The position numbers and the translations under genes are program-made. DNA of 64,000 nucleotides from Gnetum montanum (lineage: Eukaryota > Streptophyta > Gnetopsida > Gnetales > Gnetaceae): positions 94,536-158,535 of the forward strand of contig MNCI01004721.1 of NCBI GenBank assembly GCA_015680685.1, given 5' to 3'. Below the pieces are notes generated by a model. It saw only the letters and a list, made by a program, of their open reading frames with translations. It was not told the DNA's origin and did not search any database. Of the stretch, positions 45,550-56,588 are shown one piece after another (the first letter of the stretch is position 1; each line of letters opens with the position of its first letter).

Positions 45550-46402
45550 TACCCTCATAGTAGACTAAAAACTCATCCTTAAGTAAACAAAAATGGGATC
45601 AAGTTTCTTATAAAATTTGGGGAAGTATGGGACTAACTAACTATCTAACTTTAACAAATAAAATAACTCTTGAGTACCATGTTATATGAATTACAAAATT
45701 GGTGCAATTTACAAAGAATTATGACCCTTGAATAAAATTGGTAGGTGCTTATTAGATGAACAAAGATGGGATGAAATCTTCACACCATGCCTAGAGGTAG
45801 AGGCTCTTGTGGTACAGAGGCTTCTTCATCATGTTTCAATAGTGTTGGAGGACTTTGTTGTCCTCCTACTATTGCCAAAAATTAAAAGGCATGAAAAAGC
45901 ACATTCAACTTTTCTTCTTTACCTTGTGGGTTATGAATAGTCTAGGTTGCTTCACCTAGATGTGTTGTTGAATATCCCATAGGCATGGTAGTATCGGGAA
46001 CATCTCCTTCATATTAATAAACCATGCAGTGAATCATTTACATTCGATGTTGAACATACAAACAAGGCTTTGTAACTCATGATATTCACTTATTCTTCTA
46101 GCTAGGTTCTTAGCAACAAATCATTGATCAATGAATTTGCACTTGAGAACTTTAAGATTCATGCTAACCACTTCCAACTTATATTTAGTTTCTTTGTGAA
46201 GCTTGAACTCTACCTCATAAAGGAGGTAAGAGTTGGCCACTTGCTTCTCTGGCTTGCACTAGTAGCATTACTAAGTTTGCATATTGGAGGTTTGCAAGCT
46301 CTATGTATTCAATCATCTCCTTGATATATAACTCCTTCAAGTAGATCTCTATTTGGTTATATGCATTAAGTTTATCAAAGATGTGAGGATCATAGAACTT
46401 AA

Positions 46403-47814
46403 AAGGGGGAATGAATAAGTTCCCCAAAACAAAATTTAACAGTCACAAAGAAACCACAACAAAATTTAATGTGGTTCTCCAAATTGGATAGTCCACACTT
46501 GGAGGGTAGATTTCTTACATACCTTCAAACTTTGTTTCTTCCAAAATGTGGTTTAGAGGACACCACAACCTTTACAAAGCCTAATCTCCACTAAGGATAG
46601 TTTCTTGTTGCAACAACTCTCAACCCCACAAGGTTCCAACAAGCTCAGGAATGGTTTGAAGGGCACCATACCTTGTACAAGCTCTAAGCTTCACTTTGGA
46701 GTGTTTCATCACTATGAAACCACTCAATCCTGTAAGGTCCCAACAAGCTTAGAATGTGGTTTCAAGGATCCCACAACAACCTTTACAAAATGAATGTGGA
46801 GCATTTTGACATTACACAAGCACTCAATCTCGTAGAATCCCAACAAGCTCAATAAAGATGCCTTTCTTCAAGAAGTACATCAACCCCATAGGGAAAGAAA
46901 AAAAAAGAAAAATACACAAGGAAATAATGTAACTAACTTTACAAAGTCCTTGTAGTTGAAGCTCACTTCAATACAACAAGTAATACTACAAGAAAATGAT
47001 AGTTTAATGAACAGAAAATTACAATTTTGGATAATAGACAATTAGGAGCTTGAATATGAATAGTGCTTACTTATTCCCAAGAAATTTGATGTATTCATGT
47101 AGCGATCAGCTAATGATTAGTGTAGATGTCTCCTTCGAGATTGGGATGTCTTTCTGAAAACACCCTCAAAACTAGGAAGACGTCTCCTTCATAAGTGGAA
47201 CGTCTTCTTTCCAAAGGATATGTCTTCTATTTTTGGAAGATGTCTACTCTTTGGGGGAGATGTCTTTGAGAAGATCTCTCTTCTACAAGTGCCAAAAATA
47301 AAATTGTTCATTTTAATGCTAGAAGTCTCTTATGCCTTCAAACAAGTCTCCATAGATTCTATAACCTCAGAGACTCATCAAAATAAGCCAAAAACACTCC
47401 AAAACATGCAAAAGCATCTAAGAGTCATCCTTAACAAATTCAATGCAAACATACACATTTAGCTTCCTTTTAATCCCTGGAGCATCTTCATTTCATTTAA
47501 AGTCTTCATACTTGTCCATGCTCTCATTTTGCTTATGAAGTCTTTTAGCCATGCTTACATAACTCCTTGTCCATGATGTGAAATTCTTGTTCTTGTCTCG
47601 TCCATGCTCTCATTTTTCCTATGAAGTTTTTTAGCCATGCTTCCTTGAGTCCTTGTCCATGATGTGGAGTTCTTGTTTGTATCTTGTCCATGCTCTCATT
47701 TTGCCTATGAAGTCTTTTAGCCATGCTTCATTGAATCCTTGTCCATGATGTGGAGTTCTTGTTCTTGTCCTATAATACAACATCCACAACAAACATCATT
47801 TGTTCTCCATTTTT
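46403..47814. mobile_element. 1.4-kb insertion of unknown class in the F aORF
   Basis: It is flanked by CTTAA at 46,398-46,402 and 47,815-47,819, a candidate target duplication. The left end begins AAGGGGGAATGAATAAG. It contains AACAAGCTCAGGAATGG-type repeats (46,640-46,860), a cluster of GGAAGACGTCTCC-like motifs (47,120-47,280) and three 86-bp tandem units (47,515-47,772). No coding frame or terminal inverted repeat was seen; it could be a solo LTR of another family. Confidence 0.5.
47515..47772 (+). repeat. Three tandem 86-bp units
   Basis: Units begin TCCATGCTCTCATTTT at 47,515, 47,601 and 47,687 and differ by a few bases each. Confidence 0.9.
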
Positions 47815-50058
47815 CTTAAGGCTTTGACATACCAAAAGGTCAACAAGATGGATTGCCATACATCATCTTTTTGTTAGAGTTACTAGAGGGCTTCATTCAC
47901 CTTTGCCTTAGCTAACTTGATTTTCTTTTTATTAACTTCTTTAAGCATCCCAAGTTGTTTCTTGTAGTGGTTTTTATCTCATTCATATTTTAGGGCTCTA
48001 AGTTCCACAACCTCAATGACCAATCATCAATTGCTAGTGATGGCCTTATTAGGTTGTGCATTTACAATCAGTAGCTTGTCCCTTTTCTCCAATAGTTATG
48101 ACCAGGTAATTGATATGTCTTCTAGGAGATCAAAGATCTTTGGAATCGGTTGCTTGACTTTCACCAATCATTCCAACACTTATTTGTACTAGGCAGCACT
48201 CATCCTTCTCTTCCTTCAACATTTGCCATGATAGAAACATCATGGATAGATCTAGCAGAAGTACTTAGAGCTTCTCCAACATGGTTTGCCACCATCTCTG
48301 CTACTATCTCTTAGCCCTTATGCAACATAACCATGATTGTTGCTCCCTCACTTTCTTCTAGCATTACAAAGAAGACTATTGTATTCCTAGAAATTTCAAG
48401 GAATGATTATACTAGTAAGGACATAGTAACTTCTATGGCACTAGGATTGGAGTAAAAGGATGCCTGGTTTCTTTGTAATAAGAATAGTGGTGTAATCTCA
48501 TTGTCTAGCCAGCTAATGATTCTTGTGATTTCATTTAGATGGCTCATGGCTGGATGACACACTGAAGATTCTCCACCACCTTTGGAGGCTTATTGTTGTT
48601 GTAGTAGCTGCTCTCTAAGTTTCATTAGGTGCTCTATAGCTACCAACATTTTCAAGTGTTATCTCTGATGCTATTGGTGATGGTGATGATGGTTACTCCT
48701 CCTCTTAAAGCTTTGGTAGATGCTTTATCATTTATCATTTCATGCCATGATGTAGTAGAAGCTCTACGCACCACATCATTTGAGTAGCAAGCTAACCCTC
48801 CTCTATTACAGAGTTTTCTAATGAGGCATGGGAAAGGGAGTGTCTTCCTACCCTTCTCATTCTCCTTGAAATACTTTTCATTTTTAAGGAAGGTGAGTTA
48901 GAACATGTTGATTGGGAATTTCTTACTTAGAGCTGCACATGCTTTGGAAAAGAAGGTTGTGACCTCACTTGGCCTCACTATTGGATTAAGGTGATAGACC
49001 ACAATCTCGAAGTATGCTTGGTCCACCTTAGTGAGGGCATCATACTCCTTACAATCCACTTCATAGCATTGTTGAACCCACTATTTCTTAGCCTCTAGGT
49101 CCACTTGAGTATATATTTCTGCCAACTTGATCCTACCATTGAGTAGTCTAAGAGCTTCTGTAGTGGTCTCAATCGCATAAGAGATGGTGATGTACTTGAT
49201 TTTAACAATGGCATCTCCTTTTTGGTTGTTCCAAAAGAGGTAAATTTCTCCCCATTTACTATTCTTCATTGTTGGACAGAATGAACCATTATGGAGATCC
49301 TTGAACTTGAGTCCTAACCTCTTCTAATGCAAGCTCTAGGAATGGTCCAAAATTCATCTCCTAAAAAATCAAGCTCTAAATTTCCTTAATGCATACCTTC
49401 TCGAGGAAAGCTTTTGTAAGTGTAGCCTCTAGATTAGTTCATGGTCTTGGAACTTCATCTTGCTTAAATTGCCCTATTTCTGCTATAGGAATCTATCAAA
49501 TAGATTCCATCTTAGGCTCCTCTCATAGAGGCCTAGTAGCATGGGTAGCCTCAGCTACTTACTCTTGGGATTATTGTTATAGTCATTATTATTGATTCCT
49601 TCCATCATGTGGTCTCTTTGCCTTGAGCTATGATGGCCCTCTTACGTGTGGTCCTCTCTTTGATGTCATTTGTGAGCACAAACATAACCCGAGATTAGTT
49701 TTTTATGCCTAACTATTATTTCCTCTAGATACCTTTCTTTGTTTGATCACGTTATGTTTATTGGTCAAATGTTGTGATTTTATTATTAAGTCCCTATTTG
49801 GTGATTGCAAGCTTATGATATTATTTTATTATTATTTTGTTTGTTCCTTAATGATGGTTGATTATTGATATTAAGTCTTATGATCATTAATTTAATATAA
49901 TTTTAATATCTTATTCATGGGAAGTTAGAGAAATTTTTGACAAATTTTCTATGAAAACCTAGTGTTTCAAGGACCCCATGATGTAAAGTGTACCTCTAGT
50001 AGCTTGAGGATTGAAGAATGGGTGAAATCAATTAAGTGGTTGAGAAGTTATGGCTATT

Positions 50059-50938
50059 TGATGAGTGGCGAGGTACCCCTACACTCAATCATACGAATAC
50101 GAGTGTTACATGTGCGATCGGGTCGAACTCCGCAGACGGACTAGTTGTGGCATCTAGACAGTTAACCTTAGGTTGCAGTTCATTGTCTTCCCACCTGGAC
50201 TAGTATTAGCTTTGTCACATATGGTTTAGTCTAGAGTGAGGTGTATGATGTGGTTTCTAATCTAATGCTACTCCTGAAGGCAATAGAAAGTAATATTCAC
50301 TAATCTAGGAGAGAGAGGGTGAGAGAATCTAAACTAGCCTAAGTGCGATGAGTAACCATTCTTTGATTATCCGTACACATCTTGGACTTCGTGCATGACT
50401 ACTATTGGGATTACCAAGTGTAGATCCTAGGTACGCTACTAGGTTACCAAGAAGTCACACTTAAATGCTCGTAATCAAGTCACACTCATTTTGCATTTTA
50501 ACATGAGTTTAAGGGTGAGAAGATATTAACTAGGAAAGCAGTAAATAACAATTAATTAAATAATTAATATAAGTGGATGCTGCAATGATGAAGTAATCTC
50601 GATCTTTATTATTGATCATGTGCATGTTCAAGTATGTCACACTCGAATAAAGGATGCCATACAATTACAATCACCACACTACAGGCATACACTGGAAAAT
50701 AATTCTAACTCTAAGAAGGAAAAACTGCAAGAGTTTGGGTAAGGAACTAAGAACTAGATGGAGAAACAAGGGAGAGTTGCCTCTTATTTATAGAACTGGC
50801 GATGGGCTGCGATATTGCATATGCAATATCATAGGGAAAGATGTGATATCGCGTCGGCTGTGAAACCGAGGATGCGATATCGTGAGTGCGATATCGTGGA
50901 TGCGTTATCGTGGCTGTCAGCAAATTCATGACTCATCA
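50059..50938 (-). mobile_element. 3' LTR of element A
   Basis: TGATGAG at the left and CTCATCA at the right end (50,932-50,938). U3 on the right has GCGATATCG-type palindromic blocks (50,808-50,912), a minus-strand TATAAATA near 50,787 and the initiator-region sequence AAACTCTTGCAGTTTTTCC (about 50,720-50,740). It is about 320 bases longer than the 5' LTR. Confidence 0.9.
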
Positions 50939-50950
50939 TACCCCCTCGAC
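50939..50950 (-). other. Polypurine tract of element A
   Basis: The minus strand reads GTCGAGGGGGTA directly before the LTR, preceded by CGAGGACGAGTTTTC. This is the best-preserved tract of the five elements. Confidence 0.8.
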
Positions 50951-51121
50951 TAAATGAAAACTCGTCCTCGAGTTAAAGTGAGAACAAGCTCCATTGATTA
51001 CACAGTGGATAGGTATGGGATTATTGACTGGCTAGAATGGGTTCATGCCGTAGTGTGGAGTTAGAACAAAATTGAGACACAACACAAAAGAAAATCCCAT
51101 GATTACAAAATTGGATGGAAC

Positions 51122-51941
51122 TCATGTAGTTCTTGATGGTGGTGGCTCCTCCATGGGTGTCTTTCCCTTTTCTTGCACTTCAGGTCTTGGGATTTGATGG
51201 TGTTGAAGTATGGCTTGCAGTTTCTCCTCTTGTAAGGCCTTGAGTGCCTTGGTGTGCGTGAAAATTTGCACTTGTACCATAGAGGCATCCCAGTTAGCCT
51301 TATCTTTTTCTTTCACCACCCTTTTATTCTCTGTCAATAGTTTATTAAGTTGCTTGATTTTGAAAGTGTCCAGCTGGTTTTGAGCAACCTTTGGCCCAGC
51401 ATTCGGAAGGTTTAATACTTCCAAAATGGCTTGAATAGAGAAATCAATAGTCACACCACAATTGTTAACTATGGTGCCTTCTTCTTTATTATGCCAAAAT
51501 TGGTATGTTTCCCCTAGGTATTAGGCATTGCTTTCAGAGAGGGTAGGCCATAATGGGGACCCTTTGAGGTGATCCCTAACGACCTTCAGAGCAAATTCTG
51601 TGAAAGGTCCAAATTTTAATTCCATGATCACTACAGTGAATATGGACCTTTCATGGATGGTCTGAACACAATCCTAGGTCAGCGTGAGATATCGTCCTTG
51701 TTTAGACATTGCAGTAGCTCCTTCTTCTGCCTGCCTTGATTGTACATCAGCAGGGTCTTCTTAGTGGATACTAAATGATTGTTCCCCCTGCTCTGCATAT
51801 TNTAGGATCTTCTTAGTGGATACTAAATGATTGTTCCCCCTGCTCTGCATATTGTCCAGCAAGATCTTGTCTTTCACCTCTCCTAGGTCATTCGATCGCA
51901 CCTTGAGCAGGACCTTCCTGTTGTTTGCGTTTTGGGGCCAT
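51122..51941 (-). pseudogene. Shortened aORF of element A
   Basis: The start ATGGCCCCAAAACGC (51,941) encodes a basic MAPKRKQQ. The domain segment has YLGETYQFWHNKEEG and VTIDFSIQAILEVLNLPNAG (51,400-51,520). It then jumps to coiled-coil text (KANWDASMVQVQIFTHTKAL) and ends PMEEPPPSRTT. At about 270 codons it is much shorter than in C or D, so the middle has been deleted. A 46-bp segment is repeated at 51,756-51,801 and 51,808-51,853 around an N. Confidence 0.7.
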
Positions 51942-52379
51942 CTGCAATCACATGGGGCCAATCGTTAGTAAGGTTGTTACCAAAGTTAGGTTATACCTTA
52001 CTGCTTGCCTTAGTAGATTTACTTTATTTCTGTGTGATGTTAATTATTAGAAGAAAATCTCCTTGATAGATTATAATGTTGAGTTCTCTTTACTTAGGTG
52101 GTTTCCAAATTTAATTTTCTGGTATAGCTAAAGGGGTGAAATTGTTTTTGACACCTTCTATTCTTAATTTCACAACTAATTACCCTTAAAGATGTCCTTC
52201 GGGAAATGATGAATTTCAAAAACTTTATGTGCTATTCGACATGTGCCCCTCCCCCACGACTAAGCTGAACACGGAATGAAAATCAGAGTACCAGCGAGCG
52301 AGATATAGGTATAAAAACAAGGGTCTCACAATCGCAAGTCATAGAGAAAAAATTGAAAAACTCCCCTGCGTGAATAGTT

Positions 52380-52420
52380 GCAAATGATGTTGATTAGCAC
52401 AAGGGATTCATGTATATATA
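52380..52420 (-). promoter_or_regulatory. Internal promoter of element A
   Basis: Minus-strand TATATATA (52,413-52,420) is followed 31 bases later by CATCATTTGC (52,380-52,389) and then GGGGAGTTTTTCAATTTTTTC (core GAGTTTTTC). Unlike C, D, E and F, no copy of the U3 motif (GCGATATCG) is seen upstream of it. Confidence 0.5.
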
Positions 52421-53793
52421 TTTTCATCGAAGTTAGGGCACTTAGAGAATGTACCAAATTTTTAATATTTCTTTGAAATTAAATGATGTAGACTAAGGAC
52501 ATTTGGACAATTGTTAAAAGGTTCCAGGGTAATTCAACTAGTTCTAAAGGCACAAAAATTATGGTGGTGTGGAATTTATCAATAAGGGCCTCAGATGGTA
52601 GAGAAAAAGGCTATGTGATGATTCATAGGAACGTTGAATCAGAGGGATAGTAATAGGGAAAGAACATTATGAAAAATTATGCTGAGGGTAAGAAATGGTG
52701 TGTGTGAGCTATGTCATAAGTGAAGATTACAAAAGATTACACAAGTGGATCCTTCCCAAAGCAGGTTTCAACCTATAATGCCCTTGTGTAATCACACTTA
52801 AAGTGTCTATGGGCACTAGAAGGGTAAAATGTAATCCACACTAACTCCACAAAACACACACATGTAAATATCACTGGAATGAGGTAAGAATTCTACATTA
52901 CACATGACACGAGCTACAATTACACGAACAGTGAGATGAGACGAAATATAGAAGGGATCGTAGAGAGTGGGACATGAGGTAACTGACCCAGGGCACAGTG
53001 AATCCTGCATGTAAAGCATGATTAAGGTGTCATTAACCCATCGTTCCAAGATCAGGACCAAGTCCATTCCTCTAATCAGTGACACCGCATTGGTTCATCC
53101 CTTGATGAGTGACTATGAGAGTGCCATAACAACAAGGCATACAATCCTTGGTGTTTTGTTCAAGGAAGGAGTTATTTTTGTTTTGTGGCACTTTGTTTTT
53201 CATTTTTGTTTTTTTTTCTCTCTTTTTTCTTTGAATACTGAATCTAGAGAAGTCACCAACCTTTAGGCATGGGTGCATGTCTTTCCAGTGGGACCCCCTA
53301 GAACAACATTAGATTTTTGTAGTGCCCTTTTGATTACTCTTACTCTCATTTTTTATTAGATCTACAAAGATCTTAGTACAACCATGTTGCATGACAACTC
53401 CCATAAACGTCANNNNNNNNNNNNNNNNNNNNNNNNNNNNNNNNNNNNNNNNNNNNNNNNNNNNNNNNNNNNNNNNNNNNNNNNNNNNNNNNNNNNNNNN
53501 NNNNNNNNNNNNNNNNNNNNNNNNNNNNNNNNNNNNNNNNNNNNNNNNNNNNNNNNNNNNNNNNNNNNNNNNATAGAACACATCTCAACCAATGAGCCAC
53601 ATGAGTGTTTTATTCATAGATGAGATTCCTTATAAAAACATAAAAGATAAAAAGATAAAACAAGAAATTGAAAAATGAAAAACTAGAAAACAAAAAGTTG
53701 TAAAATTAAAGAAAATGAAAAGTGTTTATTAATCCTGCTTGCTATTAGAATGGGGGATATCCCTCATAGCTAAACGGTTGAGGACGACAAGGA
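52421..53793 (-). other. Non-coding spacer of element A, with assembly gap
   Basis: It carries the shared purine block (52,741-52,763, minus CTTTGGGAAGGATCCACTTG) and, next to gag, TTTAGCTATGAGGGATAT (minus, 53,755-53,776). N run 53,413-53,572 (160 bases). Open frames drawn across the N run have no meaning. Confidence 0.6.
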
Positions 53794-54523
53794 TTAATAA
53801 ATGACAATGGGGATCCTTGCATGTTGGAAATATCGGAACTTGGCCGTACTTACCCCATCGAGTTTCACACACCTGATTATAGTAAGCATAGTGGGGCAAT
53901 TTATATGATGTAGTTCCCAGATATTGAGTTGACCCACTATGATATTTGGGATGGTTAGATGGTATGCAAGGATCAGGATATTGCCTTCCATGACTGTGTT
54001 CATTGGGCCGTATGGTTGTTGGAGTGTTAGTTGGTGGCCCTGATGAAGTACCATGAGGCGTTGGGTTCGAAGATAAGGGTGCACCACAGTGTTGGACTTA
54101 TGTTGAGTTGGAGGATGCAGTAGCCTTGGAATTGTGTTGTCCCTTCCTAGGGTCATTTCTAAAGAAGGGACACCTTCAATGTTGCTAAGGTCTCTCATTG
54201 CTGTTGGAAGAAGTAGCACAAGTAATGTTCGTGGGTTGTTGTTGTGGTGCAAGCACCTTAGGAACAACAGGTGGCAATGTAGAAGGAGGGAAAAAATGAG
54301 AATGTTGAAAATTAAGAGGAGTATAAGGTGCACAAGGTGGTGGTTGTGTTGAAGGTATGGGTTGATAGTATTGAGGAGAATGGTACTGTGGTCAGATAAA
54401 GTGCATTGGCCCAATTGGAGAAAAAGGATGTTGAACAAGATAAGCGTTTTGGTTCAAATGATACAAAGGGTATCTCCAGTTTAGTCATGGTCTCCCCCAC
54501 GACTGGGATTGCTACCACTGTGA
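53794..54523 (-). pseudogene. Pro/His-rich linker region after gag, element A
   Basis: The readable frame at 53,794-54,438 is rich in Pro, His, Leu and Asn without domain motifs. It corresponds to the Pro-rich linker between nucleocapsid and protease in C. No protease follows. Confidence 0.45.
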
Positions 54524-55723
54524 TCAAACACAGTACCTCTGTATGAACTCTGGATGTAATGTGTTTCCCCAATGCTCATGTAAATGTAACAATATTGGGC
54601 ATTGGCCCTTGGGGTGATCGTACAGGCATATGTTGCATTCATATGTATGATTGGTAGTTGAGCTCTTATTTTCCTTATCCCTTCTTTCCGATTGTCTAAT
54701 GTTTTGTCCTGCTTCTTGGGTTGTCAAAACTCAATCTCTAATAATGTTGATAAATTCTCCAAACTTTTGATACATCCACTCTAACATCTTATTGATCTTT
54801 GCCTCGACTTCTTCTAATGATTGTTGTATTGGCAAAGATGGTTCTTTCTCCTTGTGATTGGTTGATTTCTCCTTTTTATGATCATGGACCTTTGTTAAGT
54901 TGAGATTTTGGGCTTGTTGATGTTTTTCAACACTTTCCCATCTAGCCATTTCTCCTTCTTTTGCTACTCGCTTAACAAGCTCTTGGATTTGATGGGTTCG
55001 TAGTTTGTATAGTTGACCTTGGGCATACATTCCTAGTGTCTCTCTTGTTTCATTATGTAGTCCATCAATGATATGATACATTAACCTTTCCTCAGAAAAC
55101 CCATGGCCTGGATAGTTGTTTAACAGTGCATAATATCTTTCTAAGGCCATGTCCAAGGGTTCATGTTGTGCTTGTTTCCATCCTTGGATTTGTTTCCTCA
55201 AGGCTGACACTCTTGTGTAGGTTTGATATTTTTTGTTAAAGACTTCTACCATTGTTGACCAACGTCGTATTGAATTTGGTTTTAACGATCTATACCATAC
55301 TTTTGCTTGGCCAACGAGTGTTATGGGAAAGAGCTTTATTTTTTGCCACCCGTTATCAATGTTATTCCATGTGTAGGCATTGTAGAAGGCTTGCAAATGT
55401 TGATAAGGGTCTAAATCATAACCTCCTGAAAAATGGGGAAAGTTGTTTAAATCAAGCCTGGGTAGATGGCTCTCTTTACGATGCCTATAGGAGATTTGAA
55501 TAGCCTCTTGTATTTGCGTTAGACTTGTAGTGGCCAGTGGGGGTTCATCATCATCAAGTAAGTTATGCCTTTGTGCGTTGGGGTGATGTTGCCTTTTTTT
55601 ATGTTTATAAGAAACCACCACCTCAGATTGTGTACTCCAATCTTCATTGTCATATAATTCATCGGTTCTCCAATGAATTTCCTCACTAGGTATGGCATTA
55701 TCATAGTTTTGTAGGAGAGGCAA
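54524..55723 (-). pseudogene. gag of element A, nearly intact
   Basis: One frame runs from 55,723 to 54,524 with a single stop (TGA, 54,731-54,733). Capsid motifs include DPYQHLQAFYNAYTW, GQAKVWYRSL, EVFNKKY and LDMALERYYALLNNYPGHGF, the Athila/Tat Gag pattern (retrotransposon gag family). After the stop the frame continues into a zinc motif CNICLYDHPKGQC (CX2CX3HX4C). The first codon is TTG where the E copy has ATG, so the start has been lost by one base change. Known role: RNA packaging into particles, where it could serve autonomous relatives if translated. Confidence 0.85.
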
Positions 55724-55845
55724 TGGTTGTGAAGTTGTGTGTGAATTACGTGTGACTTTTAATAATTATTTTTTTTCTAAAAGATATATCGTTAAGTCCT
55801 TATACAACGACCTTATATGATATAACTAATCTAGATAACTAGCAT

Positions 55846-55865
55846 CGTCCCTGGCAGTGGTGCCA
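55846..55865 (-). other. Primer binding site of element A
   Basis: Minus strand TGGCACCACTGCCAGGGACG, one base from the LTR. It fits the 3' end of plant tRNA-Asp with a few transitions. Confidence 0.8.
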
Positions 55866-55866
55866 A

Positions 55867-56426
55867 TGATGAGTGGCAAAGTACCCCTACACTCAACCAT
55901 ACGAATATGAGCATTACATGCGTGATTGAGTCGAACTCTGTAGACGGACTAGTTGTGGCATCTAGACAGTTAGCCTTAGGTTGCAATTCGTTGTCTTCCC
56001 ACCTGGACTAGTATTAGCTTTGTCACGTATGGTTTAGTCCAGAGTGAGGTGTATGATGTGGTTTCTAATCTAACGCTACTCTTGAAGGCAATAGAAAGTA
56101 ATATTCACTAATCTAGGAGAGAGAGGGTGAGAGAATCTAAACTAGCCTAAGTGCAATGAGCAATCGTTCCTTGATTATTCGTACACATATTGGACTTCAT
56201 GCAAGACTACTACTAAGATTACCAAGTGCAGATCCTAGGTACGCTACTGGGTTACCAAGTAGTCACACTTAAATGCTTGTAATCCAGTCGTACTCATTCC
56301 ACGTTTAATTTTGCATTTACACGATGTACTCATTCCGTGTTAGTGATGTGATATTGCGGGTGTAATATTGTGGGTGCGTTATCATGGGTGTGTTATCGCG
56401 GCTATCAGCAAATTCATGACTCATCA
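55867..56426 (-). mobile_element. 5' LTR of element A
   Basis: TGATGAG (55,867) to CTCATCA (56,420-56,426), 560 bases. It aligns with the 3' LTR except for a missing middle part of about 320 bases that includes the TATA box, so this copy should no longer be transcribed from its LTR. Confidence 0.9.
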
Positions 56427-56448
56427 CTATTGAAAGGCTTAGAGCTCT

Positions 56449-56580
56449 GAAAATGATTAAAACTCATTTTACATTTTGGAAAAATGGTGAAAATGAGCTA
56501 AGTATCATGCATATTTATATGATTTTTGTTCTACATCAACAAGGCTATGTCAACGAATCTTGCTACATTGATAGGGATGC
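56449..56580 (-). promoter_or_regulatory. Internal promoter of element F
   Basis: Minus-strand TATAAATA (56,512-56,519) is preceded by GTCGATGCATCC / CGTTGACATAGCC / TTGTTGATG motifs (56,531-56,588). These resemble the GCATCAACG / GTCGATG / TTGATGCAT motifs of F's U3. A TAATCATTTTC box (56,449-56,459) follows, 60 bases after the TATA box. Weakest of the four motif matches. Confidence 0.45.
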
Positions 56581-56588
56581 ATCGACCC

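Larger units (their letters stand above)
45780..49669 (-). pseudogene. aORF of element F, interrupted by a 1.4-kb insertion
   Basis: The start is the ATG at 49,667-49,669 in the CACAAATGACATC context and the end is TGA at 45,780-45,782. The domain part (49,081-49,270) reads WGEIYLFWNNQKGDAIVKIK and ISYAIETTTEALRLL. Near the end, YIELANLQYANLVMLL (about 46,250-46,300) matches the C and D copies. Between 46,403 and 47,814 foreign DNA divides it; the coding sense resumes on both sides. Several stops. Confidence 0.7.
50059..56426 (-). mobile_element. Element A: complete non-autonomous Ty3/gypsy element
   Basis: Both LTRs, primer site, gag, spacer, internal promoter, aORF and polypurine tract are present, and the target site is duplicated (CTATT at 50,054-50,058 and 56,427-56,431). 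The internal part is 4.9 kb. No protease, reverse transcriptase, RNase H or integrase is readable, although a 160-N gap (53,413-53,572) hides a little. Movement would need enzymes from a relative such as F. It lies inside element F, between F's internal TATA box and its aORF. Confidence 0.9.

Noticed and set aside
53309-53623. Open frames across the N run
   Set aside because: They consist almost wholly of unknown bases.
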